From Takakia lepidozioides (lineage: Eukaryota > Streptophyta > Takakiopsida > Takakiales > Takakiaceae), in NCBI GenBank assembly GCA_030704615.1, contig CM060733.1, positions 29,634,001 through 29,698,000 on the forward strand: a DNA stretch of 64,000 nt, given 5' to 3'. The notes under the pieces are model-generated. The model saw only the letters and a list, made by a program, of their open reading frames with translations. It ran no database searches and was not told the DNA's origin. Positions 1 to 10,989 of this stretch are shown in pieces. The translations under genes were made by a program, and so were the position numbers. The stretch's first letter is position 1. Every line of letters starts with the position of its first letter.

Positions 1-58
1 AATTCGTCATCCGAGGAATCCGACAGTGTGACAAAAGTTGTTGAAGTGGTGTCCTCCT

Positions 59-60
<2 letters not shown>

Positions 61-95
<35 letters not shown>
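61..95. repeat. (GA)n microsatellite
   Basis: An almost pure GA dinucleotide run of about 35 bp. Similar GA/TC tracts recur near 12.04, 27.67, 49.46 and 58.98 kb, several of them directly beside LINE or SINE copies. Confidence 0.95.
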
Positions 96-97
<2 letters not shown>

Positions 98-239
98 CTC
101 CGGCCGAGGCCGGCGTAACTAAGAGCCACTTCACCTTGCGGTTACTGCCCCCTTTCGGGGGTGGGCCCTATAACAAAAAAAATGTCCAGGGGGACACCAG
201 GTGACCGCTAAGAATAGAGGGGGCGAGGGTACCCCTGGG

Positions 240-2480
240 TACCCAAGGGTATCCTGGGGGGCCTAAGGTGCGTTTGAAGTGTCGGATTCCAGTTGGCGTT
301 TGTTGGTGATAATAGCTGTGAGTGAACGGAGTGCCGTGAGATGGATCTCTTTGAAACATTTGTGGATGGGAAGAATGGGAATTTGGAAGGTATCGTGTAT
401 GTCCGTGATACTGGCGTTATGAATGCCACCTCAAGTGCCGGCTGTGATGACAGTTAACGGCCGATTTTTCAGCCACGCCTTCAGAGTGCAAGGATAAGCG
501 GGGCATATTTTTGACGTTTTTCTAAGATTGAATCGTTTGGATAACGATCATGGCAAAATGTGAATTCAATGAAATGGATGGTGAGTTGTGGGGATGGTGA
601 GGTGGGGGGTAAAGTGTTGATAGGTAGACCTTGGACGAGGAGTATGTCCGGGCAAAGTCGAGCGGGGCATGAGCATGGTGATCGGGTACATATGCATGGT
701 AGTAGCCCGGTGGTACTGTGTGGTCGGGTGGCCGTCCCTGGTAGGTGCCTGCATTCATGAGCGAGAACCAACGGGTTTCAGCACATTTTAGAAAGAGCTT
801 GTGGAGGTGCCAGACTGCCTGGTTATGACGCGTGATATGCAAGCCATGTATAACTGGGTGTGTACATTGGCTGAGGAGATGTGGCCAAGTGTCACGAGCT
901 TGGTGGGTGGTTGCACATAACGGGAAGTATGGGGATGTGAACAGATGTGGCCAGAAGATGTGTTTGCGCTAGTGGCCCATGTATTGGGCATATCGGAATT
1001 TGAGTGTTTGTCGGATTTGTGCGTCGGTGGTGGCTTTGGTTAGCCAGAAATGATTGGAGAGTTTATGGTGCAATACATTGGATTGAGTCCATTTTTGGAT
1101 GTGTACTTTGGTATGGCTGATGAAGGCTGCCGCTTGTTTATTTGCTTCTCTGGTCAGAGTGGTCAAGAGGTTTCGGATTGGTCTGGGTGCAGGGGGGTCC
1201 GGAACGGGGTGTATGAACCAGAAGGGATGGGTGTGGGCGATGTGAATAGGGTCGTTCGAGGGTTCAACTATGGGTTGGGAGGCACCGAGTTGGGCGAGTA
1301 GGTCTGCTTCTTCATTACCATGGACGCCAGTATGCGAACGGACTTTGAGTATATGGACTGGGTGGCCTAGGGAGATGGCCCTCTGGACAATAGCGGCAAT
1401 GAGGTTGCGGTCGGGGTGATGATGATGGGCAGAGGGGTGGGAGATGTGGTTGCGAATGAGGAATAGTGAGGTAAGGCTGTCGGTGAAGATATAGTGTGGG
1501 GGGGGGAAGGTGTCAAGTAGAGAGAGGGCGTCATAAATGGCCATGAGTTCAGCCCGGGGTGTCCTCCTGCTTTACAGTCAGATGTCGCTTGCCTTGAACG
1601 ACAGAGGCAGCTGTCCCGGGAGTCACAATGGAGCCACCGCATTGTCTTCTTTCACTTCGGAACACACGATATTTTCCTGGAAGAACTCGCCATTCCTTGT
1701 GTTTCTGTGCAATAAGCGATTTTTGGAACAACGTTCTTTGAATGTTTCCCTCTAAGTCATAAATCTCTTTCTCAACAGAAACACAACCAATGTCAAGCCT
1801 GAACCTTGCTGCCAGAACATGCTCCTCCACCACAGCAAAACCATCATCTTCAGCAACAGCACTGAAAGGGCAAGGTTCTTCAGTATAGTGAACTCGGCGA
1901 AGGCCTCGTCATTAGGAGAAGTCATGTGGTGAAGATATGATGGTGAGTACTGGTAATACAACTGTGCAACATGGACAAGCAATAACCTTTTGAAAGCGAT
2001 TGCCACATCCTAGAAGCGTGTGCTAAGGCAAGAGGTTGTTGTATAGTTGGCCCCACACACCATCCAATAACGGTCAAGTGTATTGAACCATACCGCCAAA
2101 ATAGTTGGGCAATTGCCAAATTGATGGAGAAGGGAACAAAAGTGTTTATTTTGTCAGTGGCACAGCACCGGGAAAAGACGGCGCCGTCTTGGATAAGGCA
2201 ATCCAATGTGCGCTTTACGGCGTTCCACCACGTGAACCTGGACAGTGCATTGAGTGCCACACCCGGGAAATATCTGACCCCGGACGCACGCGGAGATGGC
2301 GTTCCTGGCGTTGAGGATGTTTTCTGTCCCAAGAAGGCATAATCCGTGTGGGCGAGGTCGAACACAGGACTCATCCGTGCAATACCAAATCACCAAACAT
2401 CCACATTTTAAGAAAACGCCCTTATTGATGGCAATAGGGGCGCCTAATCAAACGCAGCCACTGAGAACGATCCATTTGGG
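240..2480 (-). mobile_element. LINE relic, RT C-terminal region plus RNase H
   Basis: The 3' half of a non-LTR retrotransposon, read on the minus strand in several frames broken by frameshifts. From high to low coordinates it shows a post-RT stretch (about 2374-1922, with conserved-looking FTWW and GPTIQQ segments), an RNase H domain (1833-969), and a C-terminal region with spaced Cys/His (CATTH, WPHL, HNQAVW, NAGTYQG) running to about 260. I know this order from RNase H-bearing LINEs; it differs from the LINE-A copies elsewhere in the window, which lack RNase H. No 5' part, endonuclease or target-site duplication is visible, so it is a dead, 5'-truncated copy. Confidence 0.8.
969..1833 (-). 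pseudogene. RNase H domain of the LINE relic, frameshifted
   Basis: Type I RNase H region of the LINE. Visible motifs are AELMAIYDAL (the catalytic Glu helix), IFTDSLTSL (the Asp strand) and KVRSHTGVHGNEEADLLA (the His loop and last Asp). The enzyme would degrade RNA in the RNA:DNA hybrid during retrotransposition. The reading frame changes by one base next to the TP-RAEL segment near 1550: 1833-1549 is in one frame and 1544-969 in another. The first catalytic Asp, usually in a DGS motif, appears as GGS in the upstream frame, which also argues for decay. Confidence 0.8.
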
Positions 2481-2672
2481 TGGTTAGAAGGCAGACACGC
2501 ACGTCGCTCACCGCATGCATAACTGACAGCTTATGAGGGTTCATTACTTGGTCTATTGTTGTTAGTCAAGCTGTAGAGTTGTGGGAGTGAGAGAGAAGCC
2601 GTAGGAAGAAGACGTAGAAGGCAGTCCCTTTACTTCACTAGTGCGATAGAGAGGAAAAACGCGCGAGTCAGA

Positions 2673-5560
2673 ATGAGAAAGTTACGCAATCTGCAAAACG
2701 TTGTCGAGCAGGTTGCACGGGATACGCCCACCCAGGAATCACAACAGATGACAGAGGAGGACCAGCTACCTCAAATGGAGGGAAGAAGGGAAGGGGAGGA
2801 GACTGCCCCGGAGACCGATGTGCATGACATGGACATGGACACCAGCGTCGCAAGGCGATCCTCCTCCCAATCTGTATTAAGCTCGCAAGACTGTGGTGCC
2901 AAGTGAATAGATAGGATCTGAGAGATCCCTTAAAAATTGAGTGCAGCACCGCACTCAGTTTTCAGGGGAGCTCTATAGCTTCCGTTGTGGGCTGAGGTGA
3001 AAACATAGAGGTACCAGGATCTGCAATGGAAGCCTGAAAGAGAGACGGGGAAACTGAGTGCGGTGGCGCACTCATTTTTAAGGGATGCTAGGCGATCTCT
3101 TGGGACTTAGGGAAAGAGGAAGGTGATGTCCAGAATGGGGGCTGAGAGACAGCGTAGTGGTCACCCAGAACTGAGTGCGCCACCGCACTCAGTTTTTTGA
3201 GCACCTGTAGATGGTTGATTTGATGATGTCTGAGATGAATCATAAGGTAAAAAAGATTGTGGAATTAGAAACCATTCTTTTTTTACTTATGGGAAAAACA
3301 ACAGAACACCCTGGAAATTGAGTGCGCTGGCGCACTCAGTTTTAACAGAGGAGTCGCCGATCTTTGAATACAGTAGGTAAGACGAAGTTGATATGGAAAC
3401 TGCGGAATGACAGACAGAGTGATGAGGTTTTTATTTGAATGTCATAGAAGAAACAGTTGTACCAATTTGAGTGTGGTGGCGCACTCATTTTTTGCCTCCA
3501 GAATGAAGCACACAATGTGGAAGAGGAAGTGTCAGTGGAGCCATTGAGTGAGTAGAAATGGAGTGCCTGCAATGTACATGATTCCATAGTGGGATGTCCT
3601 AAAAGGTGTCCCAAAAATGAGTGCGCCACCGCACTCAATTCCTGTTGACATGAAAGCAGGGTATTGTATGTTGTTTTGGAGAATTGTTGTTTGTTTGTTC
3701 GGATCCTTTGTGAGTCTTGAAACTGAGTGCGCCTCCGCACTCAATTCTGGTAGGTGCAAGATCGTGAAAATGTAGCTGTAGAATGACAGATAGGCTGTAA
3801 TTGTGGGAGGTTCAGGGGAGGAAAAGGAAAGGGTTGCAGCCTGAGAAGCAACCGCAGCAGCAGGAGGCAGTGACTGAGAAGCCTGTGGAAGAAGACGATC
3901 CTTTCTACGAAGAGTGGGCGACAAAGGTCCTGGTGTACCAGAAGGTCAAATCCGCGCAGGTACCTGGAGGCAAGATTATGATCCCTCTCTGCTGCCTAAT
4001 ATCAATGCCAATCGTTTGACCAACGCTGACGGGGGATGTCTCCAAGTTGGAGCAAGATTTCAGTCACGGGTACATAGAGGGTTCTCCGGTGTTTTACGTG
4101 TCTTTATGCGATGCCGGTGGAAAAGAGGTCTTGGTGGACGAGTCAATTGTGAAAAGCTGGGATCCAATATGGCGAGAAGTAAACGAGGAGTTCGAGGCCC
4201 AAATTTCGAAGAGACTGTCCACACAGGTGTTCTCCGGGAAAATGTTTCATATCTGGGATGACAATCACCGCTTCATGGCCTGGATGAACGTCATAAACAA
4301 ATATCACAGCACAGAAGAGGACTGACACTACCTTGTGGCGTCCATGGTGCTCGATCCAAAAGGAAACATCACCGCACTTCTCACGGCTATGCATGACATC
4401 AACAAGTAAGTACAATGCTCACCCTTAGTGCCATCAAATCTCTCCATTTTATTCTGTCTGTTTTTTGTTGCCTGGTCCAGGAGGAAGTCATAGAGTTTGT
4501 GTTGTGACTGCAGAGGAACCGAAAGTGCACACGTGACGACGAATTTGGTCCATATTCTATTCATGATACAAAAGGTGAGCCAAATGCCATTGGTCACCTT
4601 CAAAAACCTTATCAGTGTTGAGGCTTACAAGAAGTGCGAGACCTCTAAATCCGCCAATACATGGTACAAGCTGACCAGGGAGGCTTTCTGTGACTACATG
4701 TACGCTGTAAGTATTCCTTCCCTAGCTCTGACTACTTGTTCATTCAAAATACTAGTTGACTCATATGTTGTATACTGAAATGTTCAGCAAGAGATTGCGG
4801 AGGCTGGAGAGAAAGGGAAAGCAGAGTACTAAGCCAAAAAGAACCCGGGGGAGCGATCCTCAAAAGGAGTGGAAGAATCTATGAACACAGAGATGGAGGT
4901 GGCAAAGAGGCACAACATGAGCGCGTTCGTAAAACAACTCAGAATAGCCGACCCTGCTTTTGGCCCAGAGTTCTTGAATCAGGTCAGGATCCACTGGAAC
5001 GTCAACACCAAGCTCGAAAATGATGCAGGAGAAGCTACATCGCCTGTCCACTGCCGTTGTGGAGCCAGAGGTGAAAGTGAAATGGCCTGAGATTTGGAAC
5101 GCCGATCTGACTGTGAAAGATAATGCTTTCCGAAGAGTGAGAAGAACAAGGAAACAAGAGTGATAAAGCAATTCAGTGACCACGTTCTGGATATGTGGCT
5201 GCACAAAGCCACTTACTGGGCCCAGGTTTATTCTTGTTGTCTTTCTATTTCCTTTGAATAACTGCATTGCAACGCGAAAAGTCACTTACTGTCCTTAAAA
5301 TATTGTTTTCTGAATTGTAGAACTGTTTTTGCGCAGATAGAGCTCGGGCACAACTGGTGCTGGAGAAGCAGCTCAAGGATTACAAGATAACTATGACTCC
5401 ACCGACGGATACTCTAGAAGACTATGTCCGCCAGTGGAAAGCAGCTTGCTTCGGCACTTGCTTCTTCAGGGAGTTCGCCAAAGAGGGAGGCATCTCGCGC
5501 ACTAATGAGTTCGAGCAGCAGCATGGATCAGAACAGGCCATGAAGAGGGTGCTGTACAGG
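2673..5560 (+). pseudogene. Multi-exon gene relic with ParB-like DxNHR motif
   Basis: A string of plus-strand exon-like pieces. Exon 1 (2673-about 2898) is acidic and Gln-rich. After an acceptor near 3814 come a KRKG/Gln-rich segment and a PFYEEWATKVLVYQKVK stretch. A frame change near 4018 leads into 4047-4405, which holds a conserved-looking core ending FSGKMFHIWDDNHRFMAW, then VLDPKGN and LLTAMHDIN, and a GTAAGT donor at 4406. Later exons carry AYKKC...WYKLTREAFCDYMYA (donor near 4707), KRHNMSAFVKQLRI, and a last piece at 5357-5560. D-x-N-H-R-x2-AW resembles ParB/sulfiredoxin-like DGxHR motifs; the family is not certain. In-frame stops (TGA 4323-4325 where Trp would fit, TAA 4830-4832) and the frameshift mark it as decayed. 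It could be a TE gene or a host family member. Confidence 0.5.
2933..3747. repeat. Array of seven similar ~28-bp hairpins
   Basis: Seven inverted repeats share the stem TGAGTGCG / CGCACTCA around a 4-nt loop, with A-runs outside the left arm and T-runs outside the right arm. Core stem-loop positions are 2938-2957, 3055-3074, 3172-3191, 3319-3338, 3468-3487, 3618-3637 and 3724-3743. Loops are CCAC, GTGG, CTGG or CCTC; CCAC and GTGG are reverse complements, so units occur in both orientations. The first unit has a mismatch at the loop base and the fifth a C-to-T change in the stem. Centre spacings are about 117, 117, 147, 149, 150 and 106 bp. Spacers are unlike each other. The array fills a putative intron between exon-like pieces ending near 2898 and starting near 3814. 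Confidence 0.95.
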
Positions 5561-5651
5561 TTCGTCTTGTCCCTCTTTATCCACTTTTCAGTTCCTGTCT
5601 GCCAAAGATATGCTGTCTGTGCAGCCCTGATGTGTTGAAAAAACAAGCCCC

Positions 5652-5680
5652 AAAACTGAGTGAGCTGACGCACTCAGTAA
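5652..5680. repeat. Eighth, isolated copy of the hairpin
   Basis: The same stem-loop (core 5657-5676) with the right arm CGCACTCA intact, the left arm mutated to TGAGTGAG, and the loop CTGA. It lies about 1.9 kb beyond the array, just after the last exon-like piece of the same decayed gene, again in putative non-coding sequence. Confidence 0.9.
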
Positions 5681-5844
5681 ATGGGTGGCAACTTCTGTGT
5701 TTCCCCACCTTTCCTTCTGCATACGAACTGCTACCTCTGGTGAATCACACATGCCCTGGCTTCTAGGTAGGGCCTGGGTGGACATAGCAAAAATTGTGGC
5801 ATTTGATAAAACATTGTGTGTAGAACATCCCCAAGATCCACCCA

Positions 5845-5925
5845 AAAACGAATTTCGCCAGTGAAACGCAAACGCATCTTGGGTTTTTGCCAACGAAACT
5901 TGGGTTTCGTCGGCGAAATTGGGTT
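5845..5925. repeat. Nested inverted repeats
   Basis: AATTTCGCC at 5851-5859 pairs with GGCGAAATT at 5912-5920. Inside lies a second palindrome, ACGAAAC (5893-5899) with GTTTCGT (5904-5910). This is a compact stem-forming element in AT-rich DNA, possibly a worn MITE end. No target duplication was seen. Confidence 0.6.
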
Positions 5926-6000
5926 TAAAAAAATAAAAATAAAAAAATCTTTTAGATATCTCCCTTTTCGACAAGCTCCTTGTCCCAAAATCCAAAAATA

Positions 6001-6411
6001 GGTCTTGTCGCTTAGGGGTTAAGATAACATTTAGACACCATTTAGACCCTGTTAACTCAGAAAGACCCTATGTCTGTCTATTATATGTATTTCCGTTGGC
6101 ATACATATCATCCCATAACCGTGGATCCTGCTCACGCGGCGTTTTAGTTGTGCTCTACTCACGCCATAGCAATCCCCTACCTTAGGTGGTGGCCCGACCC
6201 CATCCATGGGCGGAAGGGGGGGACCTTTCTAGAAGGTTGCCCAACACATGTCACCCCTACAAACCCCCAGTTGACATGCAACCCCCATCACCCCTAGGAA
6301 CCACCGCTTGACATATGTACTCTGCTTACCCCAATTTGGCACTTGAACCATCCTCCATTTAATAGTTGTCGCCTTCCTACCGTCTTTTTTTTGGACCCCC
6401 TTACAAAGGGG
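6001..6411. other. No gene recognised
   Basis: Mixed-composition DNA with C-rich stretches (6170-6310). No exon with credible splice sites, no repeat shared with the rest of the window and no structural RNA was seen. Confidence 0.6.
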
Positions 6412-7850
6412 TTATTTCTTCAAATCCTTGTGTAGCTTACTAATATATATTCCGCGGGAGGCTGTCGTACCGACAATCGATGATTCGGATGTTCTTGTGT
6501 AGATGTAGTGGCCTTTCCCCCAGGTGTTATCAAAGCTAGAGAATAGCTGCAATCGCCTTCTATGCGAACTTCTAGCAACAGTTGCACCCAAGACCCGCCA
6601 AGCCTTACGAGCCTCAAACAATAAGTCTGAGTGAACTCTGTACAACAATAGTTTTACGCAAGGTTGTACTCCACCAAAAACCAGCAAACACCTATTTTTC
6701 CATATGTGCCAAAGAGAAAGAGCTCTTAGAGCAGCCCAAACTGGGCAGTTGCTCCAAAGGGCCCCTTCATGCAAATTGAGCAGTAATTTAGGCAAATCTA
6801 AAGACACCATGTAATCCCAGGCCTGGTAGAACCTGCAGATGCGGATCTAGACAAAAGCAGCCAGGGAGCATTGGACGAGGCAATGCTCCAGAGTCTCAGT
6901 CTGGCTGGAATTACATACAACACAATGCTCAACTGGGTCCGGGATGAACTCGTACATATGCAAGATTAGATTAGCCAGTTTCCACAGAAACCCTAATAGC
7001 TTGTCATTAATATGGATAGGAGTGTTTTGTCTCCAATATTTTGTTTCAGCGCGGTCGATGTGGCCAGATCTCTTTGTTTTTTTAAAAAGCCCTTGGCTTG
7101 CTCTGGCCTTGCTGGTTTCGAATGGTGTTTTCTGTGCTAGGTTGTACAGATGGATGTTCACCTTTCCTAGTATGCCCTTGGATTCGTAATTTGCCAATAC
7201 GTTTGTATGGAGTACCTTTTAAGACTGGGAGTGTGTGCACCAAATCAGCGGATGTCATTAATAGAAATGTAGTTGGAAAGACTTCTCTGTGAGGATGTGG
7301 GAAACAAACCACTTGGATATATATATGAGTATATCTGAGTTTGTATTGGCATAAATACCATATTCTGGTATTGTTATGACATATGATAGATGTGATGCAG
7401 CCCATTGGTCGCAGGCCCAGTGCCATTTTCCATGGCGATGTACAAGTAAACCATGACATGCAGTGCTGGGCATAGGGTAATAATAATAATTTAATATTTA
7501 ATATTTGACGCCTCCAGAAGGATCCCCAAGGAAGCGTAAATTATGGTGTCTCTTCACCCCGAAGGGTTACTGCCTTCTAGTTGGAAGGTGGACACCTTTG
7601 TGACACCAAAGGTGGATTGAACCCACAACCACTTCCGAGGTGGTATTGCCCATTACCACTGGGCTACAACTTGGTTGTCGCATAGGGTAATGTTTCTTGT
7701 GCAAGGATTGAATTCGTTTTTTCCTATTTTGTTCAACATTAGCCCTCTAGAATGTCCAGCAGAATTTTATACCATGCAATTTGCATCTATACAACCTTTC
7801 CAAAAAATTTAGCTGAATAAAGAATTGGACATTGAAAAAATGGTTCTTGG
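6412..7850 (-). mobile_element. LINE relic, zf-RVT C-terminal region
   Basis: Minus-strand fragments of the C-terminus of a plant L1-type LINE. The segment 7197-6847 holds LLGFLWKLANLILHMYEF and CVVCNSSQTETLEHCLVQC, a Cys/His pattern typical of the zf-RVT domain after plant RTs. 6810-6412 continues with ALSLWHIWKNRCLLVF. Upstream pieces (7740-7200) show weaker similarity to the post-RT region. Frameshifts and stops break all frames. The element is split by the SINE at 7482-7679, so the SINE is younger. A similar domain recurs on the plus strand at 63-64 kb. Confidence 0.75.
7482..7679 (-). mobile_element. tRNA-derived SINE with 12-bp target duplication
   Basis: A ~200-bp element read on the minus strand. 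Its 5' end carries RNA polymerase III promoter boxes: A box TAGCCCAGTGG (complement of 7656-7666) and B box GGTTCAATCC (complement of 7614-7623), with tRNA-like spacing. The body follows and the 3' end is a TTA/TAA-rich tail (7482-7512). Direct repeats GCATAGGGTAAT flank it at 7470-7481 and 7680-7691, a perfect 12-bp target-site duplication. A SINE has no protein of its own and depends on a LINE machinery for mobility. The tRNA part is not a functional tRNA gene, because no CCA-side pairing partner or anticodon stem is clearly kept. Confidence 0.9.
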
Positions 7851-8278
7851 CAAAATGTACTAGTAGTATAGCCAATAGTATTTTTTTTAAATATATTAAA
7901 AAAAGAAACTTAAATAATTGTGAAAAAAAGAGGAAAAAAAAAGAAGGCAGTTTATGGACCCTTCCCACCAAAATCTCCAGCCACATTTCCCTCAAGGCTA
8001 TTCTGCCCGAAAATTGGCCCCAAAATACAACCGTAATTTTTGGGCAGGTCCTTACAAATGGCCCTTAGAATTATCGTGGGTTTTGAATGTGGATGAATAT
8101 GGATGAATGTGAGTTTTTCTTTTTTTCTATATATACAATAGCATAAAGATTCCATTTGATGTCTTAATTGATTTTTTATCAGCGATAAAATTATTGTATT
8201 GAAAATGAGACATTATCCGGAAGGTGAGGAGGGAAGAGAAAGAAGAGAGAGAAGAAGAGAAGGGAGGCAGGGTAGGCG

Positions 8279-8814
8279 ATGGCGTTCTCTCTTTCCCAGG
8301 CCCTCGTGCCGACCTTCTCCAATGTGTCCTTGTCTCTCTCACCATCTGCTGCCTCGGCAAGCTCGCAGTGGAGACCTGCTTGCGCGCTGTTTTCTGGTAT
8401 GTGAATCCATGTACAGTTTTGTCTTTCGCACACTGCATTGCTGCCACGCTGTTGGGATGTGGGATTAAGGTTTGAAGGTGGGGAGCTTGTGCAGGATTTA
8501 GAGTGGGTTTGAAGTGTAGAAAAGAACTTGGAGATTACAGTGGGCAGGTCGCAGCCGGTGCGTCCTTGACGTGGAAGGCCACAGCGGAGAGGAATGTGGT
8601 AGCCAGGGCTGCTGGAGATGCCCCAGAGTCAGAGGTCGAGATTGTTCCTGAGGCTACCACCCCAGCCATAGTTTCCCTCAAGTCAGAAGCAGAATTGTTG
8701 AAGAAGAAGGCTAAACGATTGGAGCTTCGAAGGAAGAGGCTGGTGCGCAAGCGCAAGTTAAGGAAGAAAGGCCGATGGCCTCCTTCCAAAATGGCCAAAA
8801 CCAAGAATGTATAG
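8279..8814 (+). CDS. PSRP5: Plastid ribosomal protein PSRP5 (cL37), two exons
   Basis: Nuclear gene for a plastid-specific 50S ribosomal protein. Exon 1 (8279-8396) encodes an uncharged, Ser/Ala-rich chloroplast transit peptide starting MAFSLSQALVPTFSN. The intron is 8397-8494 (GTATGT...GCAG, phase 1) and exon 2 is 8495-8814. The two exons join in frame to give 145 residues. The C-terminus LRRKRLVRKRKLRKKGRWPP followed by SKM and a final KNV is the diagnostic basic tail of PSRP5 from plants. The middle is acidic (APESEVEIVPE). The start is the first ATG after a GA-rich leader. The gene is close to the usual family size and shows no defect. It is named from remembered family sequences, not from a search. 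Confidence 0.88.
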
Positions 8815-10860
8815 GTCAGCCAATTTATGATGTGTGATAATCTTGTTAGGTGGGAGGAAAGAGGGTTTATACTGCATCATATATTTATAACTTTTCACTC
8901 ATTGACAGTATTGCAAATCGAATGCATCCTATGGTGTTTGGTAATGCGACTTCCTTGCTCACTTCCCCTCTGTCTACTAGCCGTGAGGAGGCCTTCAGTG
9001 GATCCATTAGGTGACGTGGTGAAGGATTGGTGGCTTGGATCATGAAACGTTAGCAATTACATCGAATTCCATCACAGCTTTAATGTGTACTTGAGCAAAG
9101 AAAAAGCTGGAGGACTGTAGGATTTAGGGATTAGTGCTCATATTGGAAAGCATTATATGGGATGTCTGGTCCCTCATTTGGCTTTGCTATAGAAACAAGG
9201 GTGCCTCTGTTTGGTTCCTTTGGGCTTTGATGAGAGCTGGCAGCAGTAAAGCACTTCAACCCTGTGTGATGCACAAGGGGGGTAACCCAGAGGTAGGCTT
9301 TGAGAAATTACAATGTCTTATTGCTATAATATTGGCTGGGTACATGCAGACGGCATTTGGCAGATAGTGGATGAAGGAGAACAGATGAAATGTACGCATG
9401 TCTTAAACCAGCAATGCTCTTGGATTCTGATACATAGATTGTCCTGAACATGAGAGATGAGCAGGGGTCCCAGTTTTTACCTTTCTCATAGAGACACCAT
9501 TCATTCTGAATTGGCTGTTGGAGAACAAATGCTGACTGGAGCTCTGCAGCCATGCCAACGAGATGGCTGGAATGAGACATGATATTGACAGGGGTGTCTA
9601 GACAACTACGGTGCACTACAATCAATTGAGATTGCACAAGCATGATCTGCATAGCTCCCTCACCACCAATTTCTTTTGTCTTCCAGTAAAACAACTTGGA
9701 TCCCCTTTGGTAATTCACATGCTCTTAGTTTTAACTCACTCTGTGTGATGCTATTGTTGCCATTCCATTGTGAGGCAACAATTGGGAATCATACGACTGA
9801 CTGGAGCAACACCATGGATACTATCCAAAGAGATCTGATTGAATTACTCGATCAGAAATTGTACTGTAATCGGTAGAGTTCACCTGTTCTCTCTGCAGGT
9901 TGGGGCAGGCAACTTCAAGAGTCTGGATGTAAAGGTGATTTTTCTGCTGGAAACACCTATTTGTACTGTTAGGCCATTCAAGTGAGGAAACCACACCTGA
10001 AGCACCCGGTCACAAGCAGCATATAAAAGACACCCAGCACTTAATCACCTCTGTAAGGCAAACAAACCCTAGCCAACTTGAAGACTAGCCCTTGACTTTC
10101 TTCTTCACAAGTTGAACTTCGATTCCCACCCCCAATTAACTCAAATGTCTTTCTGACATGCCTTGGTATTGGAGGCCATCCCGTTCCAGTGGGTAGCAAA
10201 CAGCATGGCGAGTACGGAATGGTAAGAATCCTCACTGCGTGTACTGAATGCACGCGTCGCTTCAGAGACAGCAACTGTCGTGGACACCCATGGAGCTCAG
10301 TGCCTCCCTGCAAGCTTTTTCCCTCTGGGCCCATATCTGTGCCTCCTCTGACTCCTTTTCTGTTGACTCAAATTGGTCTATGCTCATGGGTGCCTGGGAC
10401 CACACCTGTTTGCCATGGTCGTATGACTATATTTAACATAGTGGGGATACTATGTTCGAGCTTCGAGTTTGTAATTGGAGACAAGGACATGAAGGGCAGT
10501 CCCCGGACAGAAGTTGACCAATGCAGAAGCCCTTAGCCATCAACAAGCCAGAAAATTCCAGATGTGCCTTATATGCCAGGGAATGCATGATTGCCTGGTT
10601 CCCAGCATACTTGATCCAGCAGAAGTATCATGCCACAGGCGGGATAGGGTGGAATGAACCAACAGAACAAATCACACCAGACATTGCACAGATACAAAGA
10701 GCTTGTAGCTGAAGGCCTCTTTGACAAGTGCTCAGAGAAAACACGAAAGAAATTTATTAAATCTGGGGGAGGGCAAAATGGAGTGAGGGAGAGGAACAAG
10801 GAAGAAAGTGACTTTACAATGGCCACAAGGGGCCATGAGGGTCAGTGTAGCAACAAGCAA
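8815..10860. other. No gene confidently recognised
   Basis: Contains the 3' flank of PSRP5 and several open frames without recognisable motifs: 9308-9718 on the minus strand (136 codons) and short plus-strand frames at 9676-9876 and 10521-10929. None has convincing splice sites or repeats. At 10860-10985 the sequence becomes related to the SINE-like family described at 12750-12927, just before a LINE-A relic. Confidence 0.5.
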
Positions 10861-10989
10861 CACTCAAAACAGACCAAACATTGCTCGAAGATGGGGTGCC
10901 TCTTGCAGGTAAGCTGCCATAGCCTTTAGGTCCTCAAAGCTGAAGGTCTCTGCCAAAGATTGGGAAGGAACAGAAAGAGGAGGGGGTTG

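Noticed and set aside
2933-3747. CRISPR array
   Set aside because: The spacing looks CRISPR-like, but repeats occur in both orientations, are perfect palindromes with variable loops, spacers are 78-120 bp and uneven, and the context is a plant nuclear gene with introns and no cas genes.
7600-7680. Functional tRNA gene
   Set aside because: A and B boxes are present, but the element has a long body, a TTA-rich tail and target duplications, so it is a tRNA-derived SINE.
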